DNA from: Pseudomonadota bacterium
GTDB taxonomy: Bacteria > Pseudomonadota > Gammaproteobacteria > Xanthomonadales > Xanthomonadaceae
NCBI GenBank assembly: GCA_023388955.1
Contig: JAEWFH010000012.1
Span: forward strand, 1 to 33,695
Direction: 5' to 3'
Length of the DNA: 33,695 bases
Shown: piece after piece, positions 23,923 to 32,307 of the stretch
Layout of the letters: each line of letters opens with the position of its first letter
Numbering within the stretch: position 1 is the first letter of the stretch
Position numbers and translations under genes: made by a program
The notes under the pieces: generated by a model
Database searches by the model: none
Told to the model about the DNA's origin: nothing
The model's input: only the letters and a program-made list of their open reading frames with translations

Positions 23923-25410
23923 ATGAACGCAGAGGCACTCGCCCCCACTGCCCAGGCCGCCCAGGCCGCAACCCCAGGCCTGCTCGACCAGATCGTCGAG
24001 CAGAGCAAGGTGGCCCGTTCGGACGCCGAGCATCGTCGTGCACGCGACATCATCTCCGAGCTGGCACGCGAGGTGCTCGACGGCACCGTGGTGGTGTCGG
24101 AGAACCTCAACCTGGCGCTGGATGCGCGCGTCGCGGAGCTGGACCGGATGATCTCCGGGCAGCTGAGCGCGATCATGCACGCCCCGCAGTTCCAGGAGCT
24201 CGAAAGCACCTGGCGCGGCCTGCATTACCTCTGCGGCCAGACCTCCACCGGCGCGCTGCTCAAGATCAAGGTGCTCAACGCGCCCAAGGCGGACGTGGTC
24301 AAGGACTTCAAGTCGGCGATCGACTTCGACCAGAGCGCGCTGTTCAAGAAGGTCTACGAGGAGGAGTTCGGCACCTTCGGTGGCGCACCCTTCGGTGCGT
24401 TGATCGGCGATTACCAGATCGGCCGCCAGCCGCAGGACATGTATTTCATCGAGCAGATGTCGCACGTGGCGGCCGCCGCGCACGCACCGTTCATCTCCGC
24501 CGCCTCCGAGGAGATGTTCGGCGTGGAGAGCTTCACCGAACTGGGCAAGCCGCGCGACCTGGCCAAGGTGTTCGACACCGTCGAGTACGCGAAGTGGAAG
24601 TCCTTCCGTGACTCCGAGGACAGCCGCTACGTCGGCCTCACCCTGCCGCGCTTCCTGGGCCGGCTGCCGTACGACCCCAAGGAAGGCACGACGGTGGAGG
24701 GCTTCAATTTCGTGGAGGAGGTCGACGGCGCCGACCATTCCCGTTACCTGTGGTGCAACACCGCCTACGCCTTCGGCGCTCGCCTGACCCGTGCCTTCGA
24801 GGACTATGGCTGGTGCGCGGCGATCCGCGGCGTGGAAGGCGGTGGCCTGGTCGAGGAACTGCCGACCCATACCTTCCGTACCGACGACGGCGAGGTCGCG
24901 CTCAAGTGCCCGACCGAGGTCGCCATCACCGACCGTCGCGAGAAGGAACTCTCGGACCTGGGCTTCATTCCCCTGGTCCATTGCAAGAACACCGACTACG
25001 CCGCCTTCTTCGGCGCCCAGTCGGCGCAGAAGCCGAAAAAGTACAACAGCGACGCGGCCAACGCCAATGCCTCGCTGTCGGCCCAGCTGCAATACATTTT
25101 TGCCGTCTCCCGCGTAGCCCATTACCTGAAGGCGATGATGCGCGAGAAGATCGGCAGCTTTGCCTCGGCGGGCAACGTCGAGGATTTCCTCAACCGGTGG
25201 ATCGCGCAGTACGTGCTGCTCGATGACAACGCCACGCAGGAAGCGAAGGCGCAATTCCCGCTGCGAGAGGCTTCGGTCCAGGTGTCGGAGGTTCCCGGCA
25301 GGCCCGGCGTGTACCGCGCCGTGTCGTTCCTGCGACCGCATTTCCAGCTCGACGAGCTGTCGGTGTCGCTGCGGCTGGTGGCGGAGCTGCCTGCCGGCAT
25401 GAAGTCCTGA
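23923..25410 (+). CDS. tssC: T6SS sheath protein TssC (VipB)
   Basis: A 495-residue TssC/VipB. Family sequences include FQELESTWRGLHYLC, FGTFGGAPFGALIGDY, FLGRLPYDPKEGTTVEGF, LWCNTAYAFGARLTRAFEDYG, RREKELSDLGFIPLVHCK and the ending PGVYRAVSFLRPHFQLDEL. TssB and TssC assemble as the extended sheath that contracts to fire the Hcp-VgrG tube, and ClpV later extracts TssC. The N-terminal 30 residues, where ClpV binds in other systems, are Ala/Gln-rich (TAQAAQAATPGLLDQIVEQ). AGGAG lies 6 bases before the ATG. The length is standard and nothing is missing. Confidence 0.97.
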   Translation: MNAEALAPTAQAAQAATPGLLDQIVEQSKVARSDAEHRRARDIISELAREVLDGTVVVSENLNLALDARVAELDRMISGQLSAIMHAPQFQELESTWRGLHYLCGQTSTGALLKIKVLNAPKADVVKDFKSAIDFDQSALFKKVYEEEFGTFGGAPFGALIGDYQIGRQPQDMYFIEQMSHVAAAAHAPFISAASEEMFGVESFTELGKPRDLAKVFDTVEYAKWKSFRDSEDSRYVGLTLPRFLGRLPYDPKEGTTVEGFNFVEEVDGADHSRYLWCNTAYAFGARLTRAFEDYGWCAAIRGVEGGGLVEELPTHTFRTDDGEVALKCPTEVAITDRREKELSDLGFIPLVHCKNTDYAAFFGAQSAQKPKKYNSDAANANASLSAQLQYIFAVSRVAHYLKAMMREKIGSFASAGNVEDFLNRWIAQYVLLDDNATQEAKAQFPLREASVQVSEVPGRPGVYRAVSFLRPHFQLDELSVSLRLVAELPAGMKS

Positions 25411-25450
25411 CCGCGGCACGCCTTCCTACAAGTGGTCGGCTGTAACCCGC

Positions 25451-25466
25451 ACCGGGCCCGCCCGGT
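25451..25466 (+). promoter_or_regulatory. GC hairpin in the tssC-hcp gap
   Basis: ACCGGGC-CC-GCCCGGT is a perfect 7-bp stem with a 2-base loop in the 95-bp gap between tssC and hcp. No T-tract follows. A hairpin here could mark an RNA processing or partial stop point that lets hcp mRNA accumulate separately. Confidence 0.4.
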
Positions 25467-25505
25467 ACCTACCTCATGGAAGAACGGAACAAAGGAAACC
25501 AGATC

Positions 25506-26006
25506 ATGCAACACGCCTTTCTGAGCATCGACACCATCAAGGGTGAGTCGAAGGACGCCGAACACAAGGACTGGATCGAGATCGAGTCCTTCAACCAGGA
25601 CGTCCTGCAGCCGCGGTCGGCAACCGCCTCCAGCGCCGGTGGCACCACCGCCGCACGCGTGGAGATGGCCCCGATCGAGCTGAACAAGCGCATCGACCTC
25701 GCCTCCACCGCGCTGTTCCAGGCCTGCGCCAACGGCACCACTTTCCCCAAGGCACGCATCGAGTTCATGCGCGCCGACAAGGACGGCAACGCGATCAACT
25801 ACTACACGATCGAGCTGCTGAACGTGCTGGTGCACCGCGTGGCCACCACCATGGGCCATGACGGCATGCCGTCGGAGAACGTCCAGCTGAGCTTCGGTGC
25901 GATCAAGTGGTCGTACACCCAGCAGAAGCAGGGCGGCGGCACCGGTGGCAAGACCGTTGCCCAGTGGAGCAACACCAACAACAAGCCGACCTACACGGTC
26001 TCCTGA
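25506..26006 (+). CDS. hcp: T6SS tube protein Hcp (TssD)
   Basis: A 166-residue Hcp. The fold is shown by AFLSIDTIKGESKD at the start, HKDWIEIESFNQDV, the helix IDLASTALFQACANGTTFPKARIEF and the C-terminal strands YYTIELLNVLVHRVATT and SENVQLSFGAIKWSYTQQK. Hexameric Hcp rings stack into the tube that is pushed out by sheath contraction and also serve as carrier and chaperone for small effectors. AAAGGAAACC lies 5 bases before the ATG at 25506; another in-frame ATG at 25476 is not favoured. The Gly/Thr/Lys-rich stretch near residues 140-150 lies in the C-terminal tail. It stands in the usual place between tssC and tssE. Confidence 0.96.
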   Translation: MQHAFLSIDTIKGESKDAEHKDWIEIESFNQDVLQPRSATASSAGGTTAARVEMAPIELNKRIDLASTALFQACANGTTFPKARIEFMRADKDGNAINYYTIELLNVLVHRVATTMGHDGMPSENVQLSFGAIKWSYTQQKQGGGTGGKTVAQWSNTNNKPTYTVS

Positions 26007-26079
26007 TGTGTCGTTCGGTGGCGGCCCCCAGGGTCGCCACCGTCTTGCAGTACGGGCGCGTGCCCGCGCGGACGGGAAG

Positions 26080-26565
26080 ATGAAGGGATTCGAGCCCAGC
26101 CTGCTCGACAAGCTGTTCGACGAGGCCCCGCGTGCCGCGGCCGGCGGCGTGTTCAAGTCGGTCTCGCTGGAGCAGTACAAGGAGTCGGTCGCACGCGACC
26201 TGGAGGGCCTGCTCAACAGCCGCTCGGCCTTCAGCGAGGACGAGCTGGAGGCGTTCCCGAATTGCCGCCGCTCGATGATGACCTACGGGCTGGGTGATTT
26301 TTCCGGCCTGAGCCTGGCCAACGGCCACCACCGGGCGGCGATCTGCCGCTCGCTGGAGCAGTCGATCGCGCGCCACGAGCCGCGCCTGCACAACGTGCAG
26401 GTGGCGCTGGAAGGCAGCGGCCGCGGGCCCGGCGCGCTGCACTTCACCATCCATGCCTTGCTCGACCTGCACCCGGCCCGCGAGCCGGTGAGCTTCGATG
26501 CGATGCTCCAGCCCAACACCCTGCAGTACTCGGTGAGCAGGTTGCGCCGCGCGGCGGCGGCCTGA
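26080..26565 (+). CDS. tssE: T6SS baseplate protein TssE (gp25-like)
   Basis: A 161-residue TssE, related to phage T4 gp25. The pattern of the family is present: LLDKLFDEA at the N-terminus, SVARDLEGLLNSRSAFSEDELEAFPNCRRSMMTYGLGDFSG in the middle, then RSLEQSIARHEPRLHNVQV and a short beta ending (LHFTIHALLDLHP). TssE nucleates sheath assembly on the baseplate with TssF and TssG. The ATG at 26080 has GGGAAG directly upstream; the frame is open back to 25897 inside hcp, without signs of use. tssF follows 7 bases later. Confidence 0.93.
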   Translation: MKGFEPSLLDKLFDEAPRAAAGGVFKSVSLEQYKESVARDLEGLLNSRSAFSEDELEAFPNCRRSMMTYGLGDFSGLSLANGHHRAAICRSLEQSIARHEPRLHNVQVALEGSGRGPGALHFTIHALLDLHPAREPVSFDAMLQPNTLQYSVSRLRRAAAA

Positions 26566-26572
26566 GCGGTCC

Positions 26573-28408
26573 ATGGAAGACCTGCTGCCGTACTACGAGC
26601 GCGAACTGGCCTGGCTGCGCAGCTACGGCCGCGAGTTCGCCGGCCAGTACCCGAAGATCGCCAGCCGCCTGCTGCTGTCCTCCGACGGCAGCCAGGACCC
26701 GCACGTGGAGCGGCTCATCGAGTCGTTTGCGCTGCTCAGCGCCCGGGTCAGCAAGAAGATCGAGGACGACTACCCCGAGTTCACCGAGGCGTTGCTGGAA
26801 GTGCTGTACCCGCACTACCTGCGCCCGTTTCCTTCCTGCTCCATCGCCTGCTTCGACATGGGCGGCGCACTGGCCAAGCTCACCGCTCCGGTGGCCGTGC
26901 CCCGCCACACCCTGTTGCACTCGCGGCCGGTGCGGGGGGTGCCGTGCCGCTTCCGCACCGCCTACGAGGTGGTGCTGGCACCGGTCCGGGTCGCTGCCGC
27001 GGGTTTTGCCGCCGTCGCGGCCGCGCCCCTGGCGACCACGTTGCCCCAGGGCAGTGGCGGGCAGCTGTCGCTGACGCTGGAGCTGCTGGGCGAATGCGCG
27101 GGCGTCGATGGGCTGGGGGTCGAGCAGCTGCGGGTGTTCACCGATGGCGAGGACTCCGTCCGTGCCGCGCTGCGGGACGTGCTCGCGTGCGGGATCCATG
27201 CGGCCTACGTCGAGCCGGCCGGAAGCGGGCGCTGGACCCGTCTCGACGCGGTGCCGCTGGAGCAGGTCGGCTTCGGCGAGGACGAGGCGCTGGTCGGGCT
27301 CGACGAGCGCTCCCAGCCGGCCTACCGCCTGCTCACCGAGCTGTTCGCGTTCCCGGAGAAGTTCGGTTTCTTCGATCTCGACCTGCGCCCGCTGCGCGGA
27401 CTGGCCGGTGCGCGTTTCACCATCCACTTCATCCTGCGCGCCCAGCCCCCCGATGCCCCGGCGATGCGCCTGCTGGAGGGCGTGGGCGCCGACAATTTCC
27501 GGCTCGGCTGCACGCCGGTGGTGAACCTGTTCGCGCAGCATGGCGAGCCGATCCGCGTGCACCACCGCAGTACGTCCTATCCCGTGGTCGCCGACGCGCG
27601 GCGCGCCTTCGCCTACGAGGTCGTGTCGATCGACTCGGTCCGGCGCATCCGGCAGGGGCCGCGCGGCGAGCAGGTCACCGAGTTCCGGCCGTTCTATGCG
27701 CTGCACCACGGCGAAACGCCAGACGACACCGGCCATTACTGGCTCGCCCACCGTGACGAACAGGTGGCCCGCAGCAGCCCCGGCTTCGAGACCGGGCTGT
27801 CCTTCGTCGACCTGGACTTCAACCCGGTGCAGCCGCAGACCGACGTGGTCAGCCTGGAGCTGACCTGCAGCAACCGCGACCTGCCGGCGCAACTGGCCTA
27901 CGGCGTGCAGGGCGGCGACCTGACGATGGAGGGCGGCGGGCCGGCGCGGGTGATCTCGCTGCTGCGCAAACCGACGCCGCCGCGCCGGTTCGAACGCGGC
28001 CGCGGTGCCCAGTGGCGGCTGGTATCGCACCTCTCGCTCAACCACCTGTCGCTGACCCGGGAGGGCCTGCCCGCGCTCAAGGAGATGCTGCGCCTGTACG
28101 ACCTCACGCGCAGCAGCGTGTCCCGGCGGCAGATCGAGGGACTGGTGGACATCGAGCACGTTCCCACCAGTGCCTGGCTCCCGGGCCGCACCTTTGCCAG
28201 CGTGGTGCGCGGCATCGAGATCCGGTTGACCCTGGACGAGGCCGCCTTCGTCGGCCATGGCATCGCGGCGTTTGCCCGCGTGCTCGACCACTTCTTCGGC
28301 CTGTACGTGCACGCCAACAGCTTCACCCGGCTGGTGCTGTTGTCGGCCCACAGCGGTGAGGAGCTGCTCCGATGCGAACCCCGCAGCGGCGACTCGATCC
28401 TGGCATAG
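26573..28408 (+). CDS. tssF: T6SS baseplate protein TssF
   Basis: A 611-residue TssF. The N-terminus LLPYYERELAWLRSYGREFAGQYP followed by ERLIESFALLSARVSKKIEDDYPEFTEALL is the strongest signature of the family. LYPHYLRPFPSCSIACFD, FGFFDLDLRPLRG and the C-terminal beta-rich part (SVVRGIEIRLTLDEAAFVGHGIAAFARVLDHFFGLYVHANSFTRLVLL, spread over about 50 residues) also fit. Two TssF and one TssG form the wedge of the baseplate, contacting TssE and TssK. Length is normal. It overlaps tssG by 37 bases, so expression of the two is coupled. Confidence 0.95.
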   Translation: MEDLLPYYERELAWLRSYGREFAGQYPKIASRLLLSSDGSQDPHVERLIESFALLSARVSKKIEDDYPEFTEALLEVLYPHYLRPFPSCSIACFDMGGALAKLTAPVAVPRHTLLHSRPVRGVPCRFRTAYEVVLAPVRVAAAGFAAVAAAPLATTLPQGSGGQLSLTLELLGECAGVDGLGVEQLRVFTDGEDSVRAALRDVLACGIHAAYVEPAGSGRWTRLDAVPLEQVGFGEDEALVGLDERSQPAYRLLTELFAFPEKFGFFDLDLRPLRGLAGARFTIHFILRAQPPDAPAMRLLEGVGADNFRLGCTPVVNLFAQHGEPIRVHHRSTSYPVVADARRAFAYEVVSIDSVRRIRQGPRGEQVTEFRPFYALHHGETPDDTGHYWLAHRDEQVARSSPGFETGLSFVDLDFNPVQPQTDVVSLELTCSNRDLPAQLAYGVQGGDLTMEGGGPARVISLLRKPTPPRRFERGRGAQWRLVSHLSLNHLSLTREGLPALKEMLRLYDLTRSSVSRRQIEGLVDIEHVPTSAWLPGRTFASVVRGIEIRLTLDEAAFVGHGIAAFARVLDHFFGLYVHANSFTRLVLLSAHSGEELLRCEPRSGDSILA

Positions 28409-29460
28409 CCCAGCAGCTGCTTTCGGCCCCGCAGCGCTTCGGGTTCTTCCAGGCGATGCGGGTGCTGGAGCGCCTGTTCGCCCGCCAGGGCGTGCCGGCC
28501 GGCGAGGTGGTCGCGCGCCGGATCCGCTTCCGCAACTCGATGGCGCTGGGCTTCTCCCCGGCGGAGATCGAGGCGGTGGTGGCCCATTCCAGCGATGGCA
28601 CCGTGCTCGACCGCGACGCCGCAGTGGAGCACGCGGTGACCATGGAGGAGCTCGGCGAGGTCCACCTGACCCCGGCCTTCATGGGGCTGCTGGGGACGCA
28701 CGGCGCCCTGCCGCTGCACTACACCGAGGCGCTGAACGAGCGCGAGACCTACGGCCGCGACCGCGCCGCGCGGGCGTTCCTGGACATCTTCAGCAACCGT
28801 GCGGTCGCGCTGCACTACGCCGCCTGGAAGCGCTACCGGCTCGGCTTCCAGTACGAACTGGACCGCGAGGAACGCTTCCTGCCGCTGGTGCTGTCGCTGT
28901 CCGGGCTGGGGATGAAGTCGCTGCGCGGACGCATGCACGACGGCGAGGGCGCCGTGTTCGACCAGGCCATCGCCCACTACGCGGGACTCATCCGCCAGAA
29001 GCCGGTCTCTGCGCGGACCCTGCAGCAGGTGCTGGGCGGCTACTTCCGGGTGCCGTTGCGGGTCGAGCAGTTCGTCGGCGCCTGGTATCCCGTGCCCGGG
29101 CAACAGCGCACCCGGCTGGGCATGGGCAACGCCGCGTTGGGCAGTACCGCACTGGCCGGCGAGCGGGTGTGGCAGCGCGACCTGCGCATGCGGCTGTGGA
29201 TTGGGCCGCTGGACCGCAAGGCCTTCGACGACCTGCTTCCAGGCGGGGAGGGTGCCGCGGCACTGGCGAAGTGGCTGACCCTGCTGACCGGCTCGACGCT
29301 GGAGTACGAGGTGCGGCTGGTGCTGCGCGCCGACGACGTGCGGGGCGTGGCCCTGGGGCCTGGGGGCGGGGCCCGCCTGGGGTTCGACAGCTACCTGTGC
29401 TCGCAACCGGCGACAGCCCCCCGTTCGGATACCGGCTACCTCCTCAACACCCTTCATTGA
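28372..29460 (+). CDS. tssG: T6SS baseplate protein TssG
   Basis: A 362-residue TssG. Family signatures: FGFFQAMRVLERLFA near the N-terminus, RIRFRNSMALGFSPAEIE, TPAFMGLLGTHGALPLHYTE, RDRAARAFLDIFSNRAVALHYAAWKRYR and LGGYFRVPLRVEQFVGAW. It forms the baseplate wedge with TssF. The ATG at 28372 lies inside the end of tssF, with GAGGAG 8 bases upstream. At the N-terminus a short basic stretch (RTPQRRLDPGIAQQLL) precedes the conserved domain. A 28-base gap leads to clpV. Confidence 0.95.
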   Translation: MRTPQRRLDPGIAQQLLSAPQRFGFFQAMRVLERLFARQGVPAGEVVARRIRFRNSMALGFSPAEIEAVVAHSSDGTVLDRDAAVEHAVTMEELGEVHLTPAFMGLLGTHGALPLHYTEALNERETYGRDRAARAFLDIFSNRAVALHYAAWKRYRLGFQYELDREERFLPLVLSLSGLGMKSLRGRMHDGEGAVFDQAIAHYAGLIRQKPVSARTLQQVLGGYFRVPLRVEQFVGAWYPVPGQQRTRLGMGNAALGSTALAGERVWQRDLRMRLWIGPLDRKAFDDLLPGGEGAAALAKWLTLLTGSTLEYEVRLVLRADDVRGVALGPGGGARLGFDSYLCSQPATAPRSDTGYLLNTLH

Positions 29461-29488
29461 CGATCACGCACCACTGCAAGGAATGCAC

Positions 29489-32248
29489 ATGAGCAGCAAC
29501 CTCAAGACCCTGATCGGGAAGCTCAACGACCCCTGCCGCCAGGCCGCCGAGCGCGCCGCCAACCTGTGCATGGCGCGCGGGCATTACGAGGTCGACCTGG
29601 AGCACCTGTTCCTGGCCCTGCTGGAGGATCCGCGCGGGGACTTCGCACTGGTGGCATCCCGGAGCGGGATCCCGGTTGAGGCGTTGCGCCGCGACCTGGA
29701 GAACGAGCTGGGCCGGTTCAGGACCGGCAACAGCCGCACGCCGGTGTTCTCCCCGCACCTGCCGACGCTGTTCGAGCACGCCTGGCTGCTGGCCTCGCTG
29801 GACGCGCATACCACCCGCATCCGCAGCGGCCACCTGCTGCTGGCACTGCTGACGGAGCCGGCGCTGTCGCAACTGGCCTACCGTGGTTCGGCCCGGTTCG
29901 TGAAGATCAAGCGCGACGAGCTCAAGCACAACTTCGCCAGGCTGACCGACGGTTCCAGCGAGGCAGCCGGAGTCCGCTTCGCCGATGCGCCCGTGGGCGG
30001 GAGCGGGGGCGAAGACGGGCAGGTGCCGGTCGACCCGGGCCTGTCGAAGACCCCGGCGCTGGACCAGTACACGACCAATCTCACCCAGCGCGCCCGCGAC
30101 GGCCACGTCGACCCGGTGGTCGGCCGCGACGCCGAGATCCGGCAGATGATCGACATTCTGCTGCGGCGCCGGCAGAACAACCCGATCCTCACCGGCGAGG
30201 CCGGCGTCGGCAAGACCGCGGTGGTCGAAGGACTGGCCGCGCGGATTGCCGAAGGCGACGTGCCCGACGTGCTCAAGGCGGTCGAACTGCACGTGCTCGA
30301 CCTCGGCCTGCTGCAGGCCGGCGCGAGCGTCAAGGGCGAGTTCGAGAACCGCCTCAAGGGCGTGATCGACGAGGTCAAGAAGAGCCCGCACCCGATCGTG
30401 CTGTTCATTGACGAGGCCCACACCATGATCGGTGCCGGCGGCCAGGCCGGCCAGAACGACGCCGCCAACCTGCTCAAGCCGGCGCTCGCGCGCGGCGAGT
30501 TGCGCACCATCGCCGCGACCACCTGGAGCGAGTACAAGAAGTACTTCGAGAAGGACGCCGCGCTGGCCCGCCGCTTCCAGGTGGTCAAGGTCGAGGAGCC
30601 GTCCGAGGTGCTGTGCGCGGCGATGCTGCGCGGGATGGTGCCGCTGATGGAGAAGCACTTCGGCATCCGCGTGATGGACGAGGCGATCACCGAGGCGGTG
30701 CGCCTGTCGCACCGTTACATCAGTGGCCGCCAGCTGCCGGACAAGGCCGTCAGCGTGCTCGATACCGCCTGCGCCAAGGTCGCGTTGGGCCAGAGCGCGA
30801 CCCCGGCGATCATCGAGGACACCCGCAAGCACCTCGATCGCCTCGCCGCGGAAATCGCCGCGCTGCGCCGCGAGGCCGCCGGCGGCGCCAGCCATGACGA
30901 GCGCCTGGCCGAACTGCTGGCGCAGCAGACACAGGCGCAGGCCGTGCTGGCCGACAACGAGAAGCGGCTGAAGGCCGAAAGCGAGATTGCCGGGAAGATC
31001 CAGGCGCTGCGCGCGGAGCTCGAACAGGCCGGTGACGCCGAAGCCGCCGCGTCGACCGAAGCCGGTGCCGAAGGCGCCACGCCGGTCGACGGCGACGTCG
31101 CGGTCGTCGCCAAGCCGAAGTCGGCCAAGTCGAAGAAGGCCGCTCGCGCGACCAGCCCGAAGCTGGCCGAACTCGACCTGCTGCTGGCCGAGCTGCGCGC
31201 GCTGCAGGGCGAGACCCCGATGGTGCCGCTGCAGGTCGACGGCAGCATCGTCGCCGAGATCGTCAGCGCCTGGACCGGCGTGCCGCTGGGCCGCATGGTC
31301 AAGGACGAGATCCGTACCGTGCGCAAGCTCGCGCCGCTGCTGGCCGAGCGCGTGATCGGCCAGGACCACGCGCTGGAGGCGGTGGCCCAGCGCGTGCGCA
31401 CGGCCTCGGCAAAACTTGAAGACCCCAACAAGCCGCGCGGCGTCTTCCTGTTCGTCGGTCCCTCGGGCGTGGGAAAGACCGAGACCGCGCTGGCGCTGGC
31501 CGACATCCTCTACGGCGGCGAGCGCAAGCTGGTCACCATCAACATGAGCGAGTACCAGGAGCCGCACAGCGTGTCCGGCCTCAAGGGCTCGCCTCCCGGC
31601 TACGTCGGCTACGGCGAGGGTGGCGTGCTGACCGAAGCGGTGCGACGCAACCCGTACTCGGTGGTGCTGCTGGACGAGGTCGAGAAGGCCCACCCGGACG
31701 TGCTGGAGATGTTCTTCCAGGTCTTCGACAAGGGCCAGATGGAGGATGCCGAGGGCCGTGAGATCGACTTCCGCAACACCCTCATCATCCTCACCAGCAA
31801 CATCGGCAGCCCGCAGATCATGCAGGCCTGCCTCAACAAGCCGGCCGAAGAGATCCCGCCGGCCGATGCGCTGGCCGAGGCCCTGCGTCCGGTGCTGATG
31901 AAGACGTTCAAGCCGGCCTTCCTGGGGCGCATGAAGGTGGTGCCGTACTACCCGATCAGCGACGACGTGCTGGCCCGGATCATCGAGCTCAAGCTCGGCC
32001 GGATCCGGGACCGCGTGGGCGCCAACCACAAGGCGGCCTTCGAGTGGAACGCCGGCCTGGTCGAGGCGGTGCTGGCGCGCTGCACCGAGGTGGATTCGGG
32101 TGCCCGCAACGTCGACCACATCCTCGGCGGCACCCTGTTGCCGGAGGTCGCCGAAACGGTGCTGGCGACCATGGCCGAGGGTGGTGCGATCCGCCGGATC
32201 AGGGCATCGGCTGACAGCAAGGGCCGCTTCAAGTACCGGATCAACTGA
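29489..32248 (+). CDS. clpV: T6SS sheath-recycling ATPase TssH (ClpV)
   Basis: A 919-residue AAA+ unfoldase of the ClpV/ClpB class. The N-terminal Clp domain spans about residues 1-155. The first AAA domain has Walker A GEAGVGKT (236-243) and Walker B VLFIDEAHTM; the second has GPSGVGKT (657-664) and VVLLDEVEKA. ClpV binds contracted TssC and disassembles the sheath for reuse. The M-domain coiled coil carries an unusual Ala/Lys-rich insert at about residues 515-557 (AKPKSAKSKKAARATSPK and an acidic stretch before it), which makes the protein somewhat longer than usual. AAGGA lies 6 bases before the ATG at 29489; an ATG at 29483 is possible. Confidence 0.96.
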   Translation: MSSNLKTLIGKLNDPCRQAAERAANLCMARGHYEVDLEHLFLALLEDPRGDFALVASRSGIPVEALRRDLENELGRFRTGNSRTPVFSPHLPTLFEHAWLLASLDAHTTRIRSGHLLLALLTEPALSQLAYRGSARFVKIKRDELKHNFARLTDGSSEAAGVRFADAPVGGSGGEDGQVPVDPGLSKTPALDQYTTNLTQRARDGHVDPVVGRDAEIRQMIDILLRRRQNNPILTGEAGVGKTAVVEGLAARIAEGDVPDVLKAVELHVLDLGLLQAGASVKGEFENRLKGVIDEVKKSPHPIVLFIDEAHTMIGAGGQAGQNDAANLLKPALARGELRTIAATTWSEYKKYFEKDAALARRFQVVKVEEPSEVLCAAMLRGMVPLMEKHFGIRVMDEAITEAVRLSHRYISGRQLPDKAVSVLDTACAKVALGQSATPAIIEDTRKHLDRLAAEIAALRREAAGGASHDERLAELLAQQTQAQAVLADNEKRLKAESEIAGKIQALRAELEQAGDAEAAASTEAGAEGATPVDGDVAVVAKPKSAKSKKAARATSPKLAELDLLLAELRALQGETPMVPLQVDGSIVAEIVSAWTGVPLGRMVKDEIRTVRKLAPLLAERVIGQDHALEAVAQRVRTASAKLEDPNKPRGVFLFVGPSGVGKTETALALADILYGGERKLVTINMSEYQEPHSVSGLKGSPPGYVGYGEGGVLTEAVRRNPYSVVLLDEVEKAHPDVLEMFFQVFDKGQMEDAEGREIDFRNTLIILTSNIGSPQIMQACLNKPAEEIPPADALAEALRPVLMKTFKPAFLGRMKVVPYYPISDDVLARIIELKLGRIRDRVGANHKAAFEWNAGLVEAVLARCTEVDSGARNVDHILGGTLLPEVAETVLATMAEGGAIRRIRASADSKGRFKYRIN

Positions 32249-32307
32249 CGCTATCATCCCGGAGGTGGCCACGGAGGCCGCGACGGATTCGCACGGAGGC
32301 GGATGCC

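Noticed and set aside
22291..25419. 1042-codon open frame on the minus strand opposite tssB and tssC
   Set aside because: Both sheath genes are unmistakable on the plus strand. The antisense product is low-complexity Arg/His/Gln-rich and overlaps tssJ in another frame.
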